Source: JAFAGX01 sp035623255 (lineage in GTDB: Bacteria > Acidobacteriota > Terriglobia > Terriglobales > Acidobacteriaceae). Taken from it: a DNA stretch of 64,000 bases. This document shows, one piece after another, positions 41,654 through 50,950 of the stretch. The position numbers and the translations under genes are program-made. The notes beneath the pieces were generated by a model, which was not told the DNA's origin, searched no databases, and saw only the letters and a program-made list of their open reading frames with translations. Each line of letters starts with the position of its first letter. Position 1 is the first letter of the stretch. The stretch covers positions 1 to 64,000 of the forward strand of contig DASPTU010000039.1 of NCBI GenBank assembly GCA_035623255.1, written 5' to 3'.

Positions 41654-41872
41654 CTATACTTCCCCTCGGCGCCAGGCCCGCAAGTTGACGCCGTACATCA
41701 CCATGCACAGCAAGTTTGCCGGGATAAATCCGACCTGAGCTGTGCGATAACCGATCACGCAGATGATGGCACTGTTAATTCCTGCCAGAGCCCACCCTTT
41801 CCAGCATTTTCTCCCCACCAGAATGGTCGAAGCCACCGTCAGGACACACGAAAGATAATCCAGTCTCAACAC
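41654..41872 (-). CDS. Small membrane protein, two to three helices
   Basis: 72 residues from GTG 41872; the frame is open upstream but without membrane character. Hydrophobic segments at about 8-20, 26-45 and 48-64; the central I-N-S-A-I-I-C-V-I-G-Y-R-T-A-Q-V-G-F-I and the Cys-rich end C-M-V-M-Y-G-V-N-L-R-A-W-R-R are typical of small PnuC-like or unknown membrane proteins. No Shine-Dalgarno stands out. Convergent to ftsK. Confidence 0.5.
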   Translation of the reverse strand: MLRLDYLSCVLTVASTILVGRKCWKGWALAGINSAIICVIGYRTAQVGFIPANLLCMVMYGVNLRAWRRGEV

Positions 41873-42150
41873 GACGAAGAGCGCCCCCCGCGCTGCATTA
41901 CCCGCCAGTCTCGCATGACTTGAACGACAACGTGAGATAACGTCGGTGAGTACCCATCTGTGCCATGTTCTTGGGTACAATTCGAGCCATGAACTCCCGG
42001 AGCGAGCTATGAAGGTCCACAGAAGCGCGATAAACGCCTCATTGTGAAAGTGATGGGTCGTGTAATTTACGGAACTTTGCCTTGATTTACCGAGCTTTAC
42101 GCGGTTTCTCGATAATCTAAGTTGGTGTCAGATATTCATAACGCAGACAG

Positions 42151-43212
42151 ATGAGATTGACCTACACGTTTCGATTAAGAACTTCTATCGCGCTCCTGAT
42201 GTTGCTTCTGGGTAACGCCGTCTCTGCGCAGAGCCAAAATCAGGACGGCGCAAGCGGCCACAATGCCTCTATCAACCTGCTCGCAACCGTTCGCGACAAG
42301 CATGGAAAAATTGTCGCCACCCTGACGAAGGATGATTTCGTGCTCACGCAAGATGACCGTCCGCAGGTCATTCAATCGTCCACCAAAGAAAGCGATCTGC
42401 CACTCACGATTGGTTTAGTCTTCGACACCGGCATGAATCAGGCCGGCGCTCTTGATCGGGAACGCAGTGCCAGCCATGACTTCCTCGACCGAATACTCCG
42501 TGAGAACAAAGACAAGGCATTCATTATTCATTTTGATAGCGAAGTGGAATTGCTTCAGGACATAACCAATTCTCGCGACAAGCTATTTAATGCGTTAGGC
42601 CTTTTGCAAGCTGCGCGACCCGGTTTCCAGAGCGCAGGTGACTCAGGGGAAGCAGGCGAGAACCGACAGAAGCGTGGTCACGGGAGTGTGCTGTATGACG
42701 CAGTTTTCCTGGCGTGTGATGAATTGATGAAAACACAGGGTGGCCGCAAGGTCCTGATCGTAATTTCCGATGGCATTGACCGGCACAGCAAGGAGACGGT
42801 GGGCAGTACCATCGAGTCAGCGCAACGAGCTGACACGCTGGTTTTCAACATCATGTTCAAAGATGAGGAGCCTGCCCCGGAACATCGTGGGTTCGGTTTT
42901 CCCGGTGGTGGCGGAATGGGGCGGCCGAGAGGCGGAAGCCGACCTCAAGTGCCGCAGGAAACACCTGCCGACGCAAAGAAAATTCTTGATCAGGTCTCCA
43001 AGGCAACGGGTGGTGCGGTTTTTGAGATCTCCAGGAAGCAGCCAATCGACCAGACCTACCACACGATTGAGGACGACTTACAGCATCAATACGCGATCAG
43101 TTACACACCGGAACAATCCGGCGATTCGTCGGGCTATCACAAGATTCTGCTGACGACTAAACAGAAGGATCTTGTGGTGCAGGCTAAAGAAGGGTTCTAC
43201 GCAGGTAAGTAA
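42151..43212 (+). CDS. Secreted VWFA-related protein (TIGR03436 type)
   Basis: 353 residues. Signal peptide 1-26 (S-I-A-L-L-M-L-L-L-G-N-A-V-S-A-Q). N-terminal region L-L-A-T-V-R-D-K-H-G-K-I-V-A-T-L-T-K-D-D-F is the acidobacterial VWFA-related start; the A-domain follows with a degenerate metal site, V-F-D-T-G-M-N-Q, instead of D-x-S-x-S. A Gly/Arg-rich loop sits at about 250-270. Large paralogous families of this protein are typical of Acidobacteria. Role unknown, likely adhesive or scaffold on the cell surface. Confidence 0.85.
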   Translation: MRLTYTFRLRTSIALLMLLLGNAVSAQSQNQDGASGHNASINLLATVRDKHGKIVATLTKDDFVLTQDDRPQVIQSSTKESDLPLTIGLVFDTGMNQAGALDRERSASHDFLDRILRENKDKAFIIHFDSEVELLQDITNSRDKLFNALGLLQAARPGFQSAGDSGEAGENRQKRGHGSVLYDAVFLACDELMKTQGGRKVLIVISDGIDRHSKETVGSTIESAQRADTLVFNIMFKDEEPAPEHRGFGFPGGGGMGRPRGGSRPQVPQETPADAKKILDQVSKATGGAVFEISRKQPIDQTYHTIEDDLQHQYAISYTPEQSGDSSGYHKILLTTKQKDLVVQAKEGFYAGK

Positions 43213-43258
43213 GGCGCTCGATCTCCTCACCACTTGCATGAAATGTCCCGTGCTCCGT

Positions 43259-45535
43259 CTATTGCTGAAACAATCCAACCGCACCGGGCGCCTGGAAAAT
43301 CTCAATCACTCCATTTGCGCCGGGCGTCAGCGTCCAGAACTCAGTCGGTGACACGACGTAGTAAATAGAAGCAGGGTTTGTAGTCGTGCCTCTGCCGTTG
43401 CTCACCGGGGCGGTGAAGCTGGGGCTGGAACTCTGATTCTGAACCAGCCCACCGCTGGTGCTGGCATCGTAAGTAGAAAGCAACGTCCCGGCGTTGGCAG
43501 TGGCGGCCCTCACGATGCCACTCGGACCCGAAAGCGTCGGTGGAATCGAGACTGAGGCATAGGTGCCATTCAAGGTTGAGCCTGTTGATTGTGATTTAAG
43601 GAAACCGAAGGTGACAGCCGCATCCGTGCCGACGAAAAAGCCTTGGTTGGATTGCACCAGGTAAAGAACTGGATCCGCGCCCGCGCCGGCCAGGCCTGAG
43701 TTGGTCAATGTTGCGCGTCCGGTGGTCGGGTCGACGGTGTAAGTTCCCGTACTCGACTGGGTCGTCCCACCGCTGCTCTTATCAAAAGAGGTGCTCAACG
43801 TTGAAACGCTGTCCGTAGTGATCACCCCGAGCTGAGTGAGGCCCGTTCCTGGGGTCGATGCCGTGGTTTCAAAAACCGCGCCACTCAATGAGGGGGCTCC
43901 CAGCGAACCCGACTGCGCCAATATGGTTCCGGCTACCGTTGGCACGGATCCCGGCCCTTGATCGATCTCCATAACGAGCACTCGGGTGGGATCGAGGACG
44001 TAATAGACATAACTGGTTGCAGTACCGGAAACGCTAAGAGCCATGGTTCCACGACCGGTGGTCGTGTCCGGCGCGTTCAAAGAAAGGGTAAATGCTGTGC
44101 TCGTTTGCAACGCGCCCGCATCATCGGAGTCGAGTATCCCACTGCCAATGCCATTGGACGCCGCAAACGACCCCGCCAAACCATATCGCAGCGAATTCTT
44201 ATCTCCTCCCAGCAACCCAAACGCATAGTTACCTGACGGCGTGGCAAAAGAACCAGTTTGCTGCTGCAGCAACACACCAGAAGCCTGGGCAGCGGTGTCA
44301 AATTCAATGAGATTAGCGGTTGCGATTGGCGTCGAATTGCTCGATGGCACAAAACTCATGGCAAATGTTCGCGAGGCAAAGGTGAGCAGGCCCAATCCGG
44401 TCGCGTTAATCGTGCAGTTTCCCGACAGGTTCGGCAAACTCTGAATCGTGCCTGCATCGTTTGTATCAATCGTGCCATTTGTCAGGACGCAACTCGAGGC
44501 GGAAAAACTTCCTGCGGCTACGAAGCGCTTGCCGTTGGAATCAAAGCCGCTCACCAGGAATGCGTAGTTTCCTGTCAAATCCTGGTTCACGGTGACCTGG
44601 TTAACGTTGAGCGTCAGGCTTTTTGTCACCACGGCGGGGTTTGGCGCCGCTGAATCCTTCAACTGCACCGTGAATGTGAACGTACCCGCCGTTGTGGGCA
44701 TTCCGGAAATGATGCCGTTGCTCGTGGGCGGATTAATCCCGGGCGGCATGCTTCCGCTGACCAGGCTCCAGGTGTACGGCGGAGTGCCAAATTCGGCCTG
44801 CAAGGTGTAGCTGTACTGCTGGCCAACAGTTCCAGAAGTGATGATTGAGGGCGTCGTGATAGTGAGGGCCGGCGGCGGATTGACCGTAATGGTGAAGGTC
44901 CTGCTGATTGGGGTACCAGCGGAGTCCGTCGCCTGGATGGTTACGGTTGATGTCCCTATGGTGGTCGGGGTCCCAGTGATGTTGACTGAAGCCGCATTGC
45001 TATTTGATAAGGTCAGACCCGCAGGCAAATTGCCCGAAAGGATAATCCATGTAAAGGGACCCGTAGCACCGATTGTGCTGATCGTAGCGCTGTAGGGAAC
45101 GTCCTGCGTGGCGATCGGAAGCGATGTGGTTTGAAACTCAAACACAGCATTGATTGTGATTGTTACAGAGGCGGTCACGGAGGTGTTGGCGACCGAGGTT
45201 GCAGTGAGCGTGGCCGTTGTGTTTGTGGATAATGCCGTGGGGGCGACGTAAGTCACCGAAGTCGTGGTCTGGCTGCTCAAAGAGCCTACGCTGCTACCGA
45301 GGCTCCAGGTAACGCCGCCATTCGTGGAGTCATTAGCGACACTCGCCGTAATGTTCTCGGTCGCTCCTTGATTAATGGTGACCGCACATGAACTGTTACT
45401 GCTCGTGCCACATGCCGGCGATCCGGCCGGCGTCAGTGTGATTGTTATTGCCGGCTTCCCGGAGCATCCTGGAAGATTCAAAACGCAGAGAAGGATCAAA
45501 AAAACAACCAACCCACAAACTCTGGAATCGGACAC
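43259..45535 (-). CDS. Ig-like-repeat lipoprotein
   Basis: 758 residues from GTG 45535 with AAGGAAGG upstream. Signal sequence with lipobox: L-C-V-L-N-L-P-G-C-S-G-K at about 15-26, so probably an outer-membrane lipoprotein. Putative Ig domains at about 30-130 (T-L-T-P-A-G-S...) and two clear Ig-type repeats (I-A-T-Q-D-V-P-Y-S-A-T-I; G-T-V-G-Q-Q-Y-S-Y-T-L-Q) up to about 320. The second half consists of repeating beta units (G-N-Y-A-F, G-S-F-A-A-S, G-T-Y-T-V-D). It is 43 bp downstream of the TonB receptor, as third gene of a surface operon. Confidence 0.8.
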   Translation of the reverse strand: MSDSRVCGLVVFLILLCVLNLPGCSGKPAITITLTPAGSPACGTSSNSSCAVTINQGATENITASVANDSTNGGVTWSLGSSVGSLSSQTTTSVTYVAPTALSTNTTATLTATSVANTSVTASVTITINAVFEFQTTSLPIATQDVPYSATISTIGATGPFTWIILSGNLPAGLTLSNSNAASVNITGTPTTIGTSTVTIQATDSAGTPISRTFTITVNPPPALTITTPSIITSGTVGQQYSYTLQAEFGTPPYTWSLVSGSMPPGINPPTSNGIISGMPTTAGTFTFTVQLKDSAAPNPAVVTKSLTLNVNQVTVNQDLTGNYAFLVSGFDSNGKRFVAAGSFSASSCVLTNGTIDTNDAGTIQSLPNLSGNCTINATGLGLLTFASRTFAMSFVPSSNSTPIATANLIEFDTAAQASGVLLQQQTGSFATPSGNYAFGLLGGDKNSLRYGLAGSFAASNGIGSGILDSDDAGALQTSTAFTLSLNAPDTTTGRGTMALSVSGTATSYVYYVLDPTRVLVMEIDQGPGSVPTVAGTILAQSGSLGAPSLSGAVFETTASTPGTGLTQLGVITTDSVSTLSTSFDKSSGGTTQSSTGTYTVDPTTGRATLTNSGLAGAGADPVLYLVQSNQGFFVGTDAAVTFGFLKSQSTGSTLNGTYASVSIPPTLSGPSGIVRAATANAGTLLSTYDASTSGGLVQNQSSSPSFTAPVSNGRGTTTNPASIYYVVSPTEFWTLTPGANGVIEIFQAPGAVGLFQQ

Positions 45536-45578
45536 GGCCCTTCCTTTTAGGATCGCGAAGTAGGTTCGAAGTAAGTTA

Positions 45579-48563
45579 CTAGAACGAGAATAACACCTGC
45601 AAATCGATCCGGCGACTTGCCCCGGATGAGGAGAACGGCCCGCCCGCAAGCCCGTTCGATTCCGCGAACAGAGGCGAAGTGAGTTCGCCGATTGGAGTTG
45701 CCAGGTTCACGCGGTTCAGTACATTGCGTGCTGAAACGCTGAAAGTCAAACTGTACCGGCGCCCTGAGCTCACATTACCGAACATTCCGCCGCGTCCTCC
45801 ACCAGCGCCGGCGCCCGCACCCGACAACCCGCCGGGACCCAAACCACCTCCCGGGCCACCAGGGCCGCGACCGCCGCCGAATTTCGGGCCTCCTGACGAA
45901 CTTCCTCCTTTAGTCTCCCGCCCGAAACCAAACGTCTTACTCAAACGCAGATTCAGTGTGAATAAGGTCGCCCCCGTGTTTGAGTTGACCGGCACAATCG
46001 TCTGACCTGCGAGTGGCACAGCATTAAATGTGCCAAGCGGTGTGCAGTAAATGGTCAGGCTTACCGGCACCTTCCCTGCGCAAGTCGTGGTCGAAATCAG
46101 GGCTGGACGATCATTGAAAATCGAGTCTCCATTCAAATCAGTCCCGGTGGTGATGTCATACGGCACGCCGGAACTGACGATCATAAACGGGCTCAAACGA
46201 AACGCGTACGGCATGGTGATCGTGCCCCCGAGAAATGCGCGGTGCCGCACATCGAACCCCGCCCGGCCATAATCGGCCATCGGATCATATTGGTTGGTTA
46301 CAAAATTCGGAGTGCTGGATGATCCGCCGGAAAAGAAACCGGCTCCGCCTCCCGATCCCGCGCCCGATCCAAGATCACTATTCGCGTAGTTGAGGGTATA
46401 GTAGCCAAACAGCGAAAGTCTTGTGCCAGCGTTGATCCGCACATTGGCAATTATCTGGTTCTGGCGGAATACCCCTTCCGAGTCGTACTGGTAGATGTTG
46501 TCGCTTCCTCCAAATGGACGAATGCCAGTTCCAGGGCCGTTATAGGTACCAGGGAGCGGGGCATTGATATTGCGCAGGAATAGCTGGTGCTGTCCGTTTG
46601 AATTCAGATATGTGAGTGCCACCGTAGCGCTCTTCGTAACCTGGCGCTCGATGCCGACAGCCGACTGTAGCGTCATAGGAGCACGGAGAGTCGGAGAGAT
46701 CCGGTAAATCGTCGGTGAAACTTCGGCTGCCGCTCCGAGCGTCGGCGGAACAGTCACGAAAAAGTTCGGATTCGTCACAATAGATTGTTGCTGGGTAATT
46801 CCGTCAAGGCGTTCGGCTTGTTCGATCAAGTTGTAGGAAAAGCGGTCATAAAAAATGCCGAACCCTGCACGCAGAACGGTTTTCGGCGAAGGATTATTCC
46901 CGCGGGCCAAGCCCCACGCCAAAGATAACCGCGGCGCCCAATCGCCATGATCGTGAATCTGATTTTGCGTTTCAAAGCGCAATCCATAACTGAGTGTGAT
47001 GTTCGGTCTGACTCGCCAGTCATCCTGCGCGTAGAGTCCTGCGTCCACCACACCCACGTTGATCAGCGGTTCACCCTTCGTCTGCGAGAACTGACTGGGC
47101 CCACAGGGCAGAAGGGAAACTGGCGCACAAGTGCCTCCACTGAGAAGCGTGTTCTGATAGGCGAGCAGAGACGAGAAGGTGAAAACGCCATTGAAATTCG
47201 CAACCGAACTACTCGAGTCAGTTGTACCTCGCAGCCGGCCTCCGAATTTGATCAAGTGATTGTGATGCACCACCGAGGTGTAATTCTGAAACTCGTAACG
47301 ATTCTCGTGGTCGACTTGATTACCCTCCTGATTTCCACCGCCGGTGAATGCTCCCAACACCATGATTGTGGGTGAAAAATTCTGCACGATCTGGCTGGTG
47401 CTGTCCCGATTAAACTGAAATCTGGTTTCGTTGATGACATTGCTGCTTATCACCTGCGTGTCGCTGATCTGGAGGGTGTGCTCGTCTTCGGTGGAGTTGT
47501 AAGCCTGACTGGGAAGCGAAAACTGCCCGATACCCTCGTTGTTTTCGGTCTCGTGAAAAAACTGGTAGCGAACCGTAAGGGTGTTGTTCTTACTGACCTG
47601 GTAATCGACTCGCGGCCCGACGTTGATGCGCGTTCGTGGATTCGGAACCGCCTGGATAAACTGCTGGGTCCGGGAGGGATCAGTCGCCTCCGGCACTGTG
47701 GCGTTCACTATGTCTGAGTCGTTGATGTGCCGCCCTTCGACGTTAAAAAAGAATGATGCATTCTTCGAGATCGAAGACAGCGGACCGCCAACGCTGGCAT
47801 GAAAAAGTTCTGAATTATAGGCGGGAACCTGGGGTGTAAACGGATTCAGCGAATTGAATGCCGAGTCATTCCCATCCAGGAATAATTCGCCATGATATTG
47901 GTCGGAGCCGGGCTTGGTGAAAATCTCGATCCGCCCGTAGCCCAGCTTGTCATATTCCGAGGAGAACGGGTTCTGGTTGATGCGAATTTCGCGAATCGAG
48001 GACTTTGGCGGAAGCTGCCCGCCGGTAAAGCCATCGATGTAGATTTGTCCGCCGTTCGGACCTGCGGAAGGACCAGCCAGCGCCTGCAAATCCTGCTCAA
48101 GTTCGTCGGGATCGTCTGGTAAGGCGTCCAGGTCCTGGCCCTTGATGACAATCGCGCTGGCATTATTAGACGCGTCAGTGCTGACGGTTACATCCTCGTC
48201 GTGGACTTCAAGCTTTTGCTTCTCAACTTCAATCTCCAGCGCGACATTAAACTGCTGTGCCAGCCCAGGTGAAATCACCAGATTCTGCTCGATCGATGCC
48301 GCGAATCCCTTCGCAGAGGTTGTGACCGTGTAGTTTCCCGGTGCTAGCCCCTTGATCTCGTAGGCGCCCTGCTGATCGGTGACCGCGGTCGTGCGTTGAC
48401 CATTGGAGTTCGTCGCGGTAACGCTGGCACTCGGAATCACCGCGCCGGAGGGATCGGTAACCCGGCCCCGCAGGGTGCCGGAATTCTGCGCGAATCCATA
48501 TCCGGAAACCAGCAGGAATACTACAGCGGCGAACTTAAGGCTTGCCTTCATACTGCTCATCAT
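45579..48563 (-). CDS. TonB-dependent receptor, Oar-like, with N-terminal CarboxypepD-regulatory domain
   Basis: 994 residues from the ATG-ATG at 48563. Signal peptide at 1-24. Residues about 27-105 are the CarboxypepD_reg-like beta sandwich (G-T-L-R-G-R-V-T-D-P-S-G-A-V-I-P). A plug domain follows (about 120-230; Q-I-Y-I-D-G-F-T-G-G) and then the beta barrel, ending I-D-L-Q-V-L-F-S-F with terminal Phe. An unusual Gly/Pro-rich stretch occupies about 895-945 in a barrel loop. Outer membrane uptake or adhesion; ligand unknown. Lies between the DUF5666-like gene upstream and the Ig-repeat lipoprotein downstream on the same strand. Confidence 0.9.
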   Translation of the reverse strand: MMSSMKASLKFAAVVFLLVSGYGFAQNSGTLRGRVTDPSGAVIPSASVTATNSNGQRTTAVTDQQGAYEIKGLAPGNYTVTTSAKGFAASIEQNLVISPGLAQQFNVALEIEVEKQKLEVHDEDVTVSTDASNNASAIVIKGQDLDALPDDPDELEQDLQALAGPSAGPNGGQIYIDGFTGGQLPPKSSIREIRINQNPFSSEYDKLGYGRIEIFTKPGSDQYHGELFLDGNDSAFNSLNPFTPQVPAYNSELFHASVGGPLSSISKNASFFFNVEGRHINDSDIVNATVPEATDPSRTQQFIQAVPNPRTRINVGPRVDYQVSKNNTLTVRYQFFHETENNEGIGQFSLPSQAYNSTEDEHTLQISDTQVISSNVINETRFQFNRDSTSQIVQNFSPTIMVLGAFTGGGNQEGNQVDHENRYEFQNYTSVVHHNHLIKFGGRLRGTTDSSSSVANFNGVFTFSSLLAYQNTLLSGGTCAPVSLLPCGPSQFSQTKGEPLINVGVVDAGLYAQDDWRVRPNITLSYGLRFETQNQIHDHGDWAPRLSLAWGLARGNNPSPKTVLRAGFGIFYDRFSYNLIEQAERLDGITQQQSIVTNPNFFVTVPPTLGAAAEVSPTIYRISPTLRAPMTLQSAVGIERQVTKSATVALTYLNSNGQHQLFLRNINAPLPGTYNGPGTGIRPFGGSDNIYQYDSEGVFRQNQIIANVRINAGTRLSLFGYYTLNYANSDLGSGAGSGGGAGFFSGGSSSTPNFVTNQYDPMADYGRAGFDVRHRAFLGGTITMPYAFRLSPFMIVSSGVPYDITTGTDLNGDSIFNDRPALISTTTCAGKVPVSLTIYCTPLGTFNAVPLAGQTIVPVNSNTGATLFTLNLRLSKTFGFGRETKGGSSSGGPKFGGGRGPGGPGGGLGPGGLSGAGAGAGGGRGGMFGNVSSGRRYSLTFSVSARNVLNRVNLATPIGELTSPLFAESNGLAGGPFSSSGASRRIDLQVLFSF

Positions 48564-48659
48564 CTGTGATCCCGAGTGACCGTCAGTCTGCGAAGGATCG
48601 GTGAATCTCGGCTTCGAAGTGCAACTCGCTTCGCTCAAATGCAATTGAGTCAGCGAATA

Positions 48660-49856
48660 TTACTGATTAGCCGCTGCTGCCTCCCCGCCGCCCAGGTTCC
48701 ATGGCGACAGCAGCATGGCCGCACGACTGCTATCGGGGGAAGCGGTCAAGATATCGTCGACACCCGTCAGCAAAGTGACTGCTGTCGGCTCGCTGGTGGC
48801 ACTCCCCTCGGTCGCGACCACCATCACTGCCATGCCCTTTTGGAGATCGACCAGCGTCACCGCCGGCATGCGACTGAGGATCTGCTGGAAATCTGGTGCT
48901 CCGCCTCGCCGAGGCCCACCTCCGGCGTTTTCCCCAGATGCGGCCTCGTGCGGCGCAGCCGGGGCTGCGCTCCCCTTCGCCTCATCACCCTGCCCTCGCT
49001 TCAATCGGGCTGCTATGCGTTGGGCCGCCATTGGCGGCAAATTGCGAAGCTGCGAATCGGCATTGATTTTCAGCGTTACAGGCTTCTTGCTTAACAAATC
49101 CCGTACGGTCACGGAGTTGCTGGCGGCGTCCGTAGAAATCACAGTTCCTGCAACGTTAAGAAACGTGCCGGAGACGATTTCGTCGGCGGTGAGTTCGCCG
49201 CCACCGGCGCTGCGCGTTCCGCGTGCGCGAAGTTGATCCCCGGCCTTGATCTGGTCCACGGTTCCTGCCTTGGCGTCATCGAACTTGACGGAATCAGAGG
49301 CATATCGCCGGATGATGGTGTTCTTGGAAATACGGATTATCGTGATGGTATTTCCGCCCATTGCGGAATTGGAAATCGTGACCGTCCCAGCTGCCGTATT
49401 GACCGCAGTAACCAGGCCGGCAACGCCACGCTTCTGCCAGTCTTCGCGCTCTTGTTGCTGTTTGGCGGCGACGTCGTCGGCTTTGATGACAACAAGGGAA
49501 AAAGCCAGCAGCGATTTGCCGTCGTCAGCCATTTTCCCGCGCACCAGCACGCGGTCGCCCGACTGTAGATCTTGCGGAGTAATCGTTGTCGCTTCCTTGA
49601 GGTCTTTCGCACCCGGCGCGGTGCGCAGAATGCGTGTGGAGTCCTGGGCAAGGATCGTCATCGGGCTGCCTGAGTCGGTTGTGATCGTGACCTTGTTTCC
49701 AGATATTGAATCGATTGTCCCCAGCGCCTTCACAGGCGCGGCGCCAGACCCCTGGGAAGTGTCTTGCGCGAAGCCGACTGAGGCCAGAGCGGCGGCCAGT
49801 ATCACAATGGCGCCCAGATGCGTATACCTATCCGCCTTTATTCTCAGCACATTCAT
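48660..49856 (-). CDS. Secreted DUF5666-like repeat protein
   Basis: 398 residues. Signal peptide to about residue 30 (A-L-A-S-V-G-F-A-Q). Three beta-rich OB-like repeats read G-T-I-D-S-I-S-G-N-K-V-T-I-T-T, G-L-V-T-A-V-N-T-A-A-G-T-V-T-I-S and G-T-V-I-S-T-D-A-A-S-N-S-V-T-V-R, each followed by a gap and a D-x-x-x-G-D-R/Q-L/V-R-G-like turn, as in DUF5666. A Gly/Arg/Ala-rich linker at about 295-320. Stop lies 96 bp before the TonB receptor gene. Function unknown. Confidence 0.75.
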   Translation of the reverse strand: MNVLRIKADRYTHLGAIVILAAALASVGFAQDTSQGSGAAPVKALGTIDSISGNKVTITTDSGSPMTILAQDSTRILRTAPGAKDLKEATTITPQDLQSGDRVLVRGKMADDGKSLLAFSLVVIKADDVAAKQQQEREDWQKRGVAGLVTAVNTAAGTVTISNSAMGGNTITIIRISKNTIIRRYASDSVKFDDAKAGTVDQIKAGDQLRARGTRSAGGGELTADEIVSGTFLNVAGTVISTDAASNSVTVRDLLSKKPVTLKINADSQLRNLPPMAAQRIAARLKRGQGDEAKGSAAPAAPHEAASGENAGGGPRRGGAPDFQQILSRMPAVTLVDLQKGMAVMVVATEGSATSEPTAVTLLTGVDDILTASPDSSRAAMLLSPWNLGGGEAAAANQ

Positions 49857-49955
49857 TGTGGATATACGAGAAGTTAGACTCCAGAATACCTATCTGAGGA
49901 TACACGCGGAGGCAGTAAAGAATCGTCAAACGACTGTAAAGTTCTGTCGCCAGGC

Positions 49956-50864
49956 TCAGGTACGGTTGGGCACCAATTCCGCCAAACGTCTGCGCAGGTC
50001 GGCTTTGCTGACCACCGGTGTTCCGCCGATCTGACTCGCCAGCCAGCTACCCATCCGATTGGCAGTGTCGTTCATCTTTTCAAACGATGCGCCTCGAAGA
50101 TACTCATGAACGAGGGCCGCAGTGAATGCATCTCCGGCACCAATCGTATCTTTTAGGCGGACTGAGAACCCCGGGTGCTTGGTTGTACGATTTTGAGTCA
50201 TCAGCAAACTTCCACGACGTCCTCGGGTGACACAAACAATTTTCGGGCCGAACGGAAACAAACATCGCGCCCCGGCTTCGCCAATGCAGGGTTTCAGTCC
50301 TAACAACTTCAGGACGACTGGGAGTTCGTCATGATTCATCTTTACGATCGTGGCCAGGCCGAGCGAATGTCGCACAGTTTCTGCGTCGTAGAAATTCTGC
50401 CGTAAATTGACATCGAAAACCCGGATAGCCGGCGTTGTCCGCAGAAATTGTGTGATCGTGGCCCGGCTGCAGGATGACCGCTGAGCCAGAGTACCGAAGC
50501 ACACCGCATCGGCCTCATTCGCCAACTTCTTCCAGCCCGCAGTCCAGTGCAGAAAGTCCCAGGCAACGTTTTTGTGAATTGTGAAACGCGGCTGGCCACC
50601 GCGATCCAGGTGCACTCGCACCGTTCCGGTGGGATGCTCGGAGTCCGGCTGCACGTGCGAGGTCTCCAGTCCAAACTGTTGAAGTTGACGGACGGCCTCC
50701 CGCCCGAGGTCATCATTTCCTACGCGGCTGGCGACAACCCCCAGGTTTCCGAGACGGCTACTGATGTACGCAAAATTTGTTGGAGCTCCCCCGAGGTGCT
50801 TCCCCTGGGGCAGCATATCCCAAAGCAATTCTCCCAACCCTACGATTGTGAACGCCCTTGCCAC
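49956..50864 (-). CDS. PfkB-family sugar kinase (fructokinase-like)
   Basis: 302 residues. G-L-G-E-L-L-W-D at the N-terminus, G-G-A-P-T-N-F-A motif near residue 21 and the ATP/anion-hole motif D-T-I-G-A-G-D-A-F-T-A at about 234-244 with catalytic Asp. Close to fructokinases by the L-L-W-D start and the P-T-N motif. Divergent from the TPR gene with an 86-bp gap that holds the -10 element of the latter. Confidence 0.9.
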   Translation of the reverse strand: MARAFTIVGLGELLWDMLPQGKHLGGAPTNFAYISSRLGNLGVVASRVGNDDLGREAVRQLQQFGLETSHVQPDSEHPTGTVRVHLDRGGQPRFTIHKNVAWDFLHWTAGWKKLANEADAVCFGTLAQRSSCSRATITQFLRTTPAIRVFDVNLRQNFYDAETVRHSLGLATIVKMNHDELPVVLKLLGLKPCIGEAGARCLFPFGPKIVCVTRGRRGSLLMTQNRTTKHPGFSVRLKDTIGAGDAFTAALVHEYLRGASFEKMNDTANRMGSWLASQIGGTPVVSKADLRRRLAELVPNRT

Positions 50865-50935
50865 AGTGCTCCCGCCACACTCTTTGGTGGCCTAACTTGC
50901 ATACTTCCGTATCTAGCCATTTCCGGCACAACCGC

Positions 50936-50941
50936 TATAAT
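50936..50941 (+). promoter_or_regulatory. -10 element of the TPR gene
   Basis: Perfect TATAAT, no good -35. Transcription would start near 50948, only a few bases before the TTG taken as start codon. Confidence 0.35.
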
Positions 50942-50950
50942 TTATTCACG

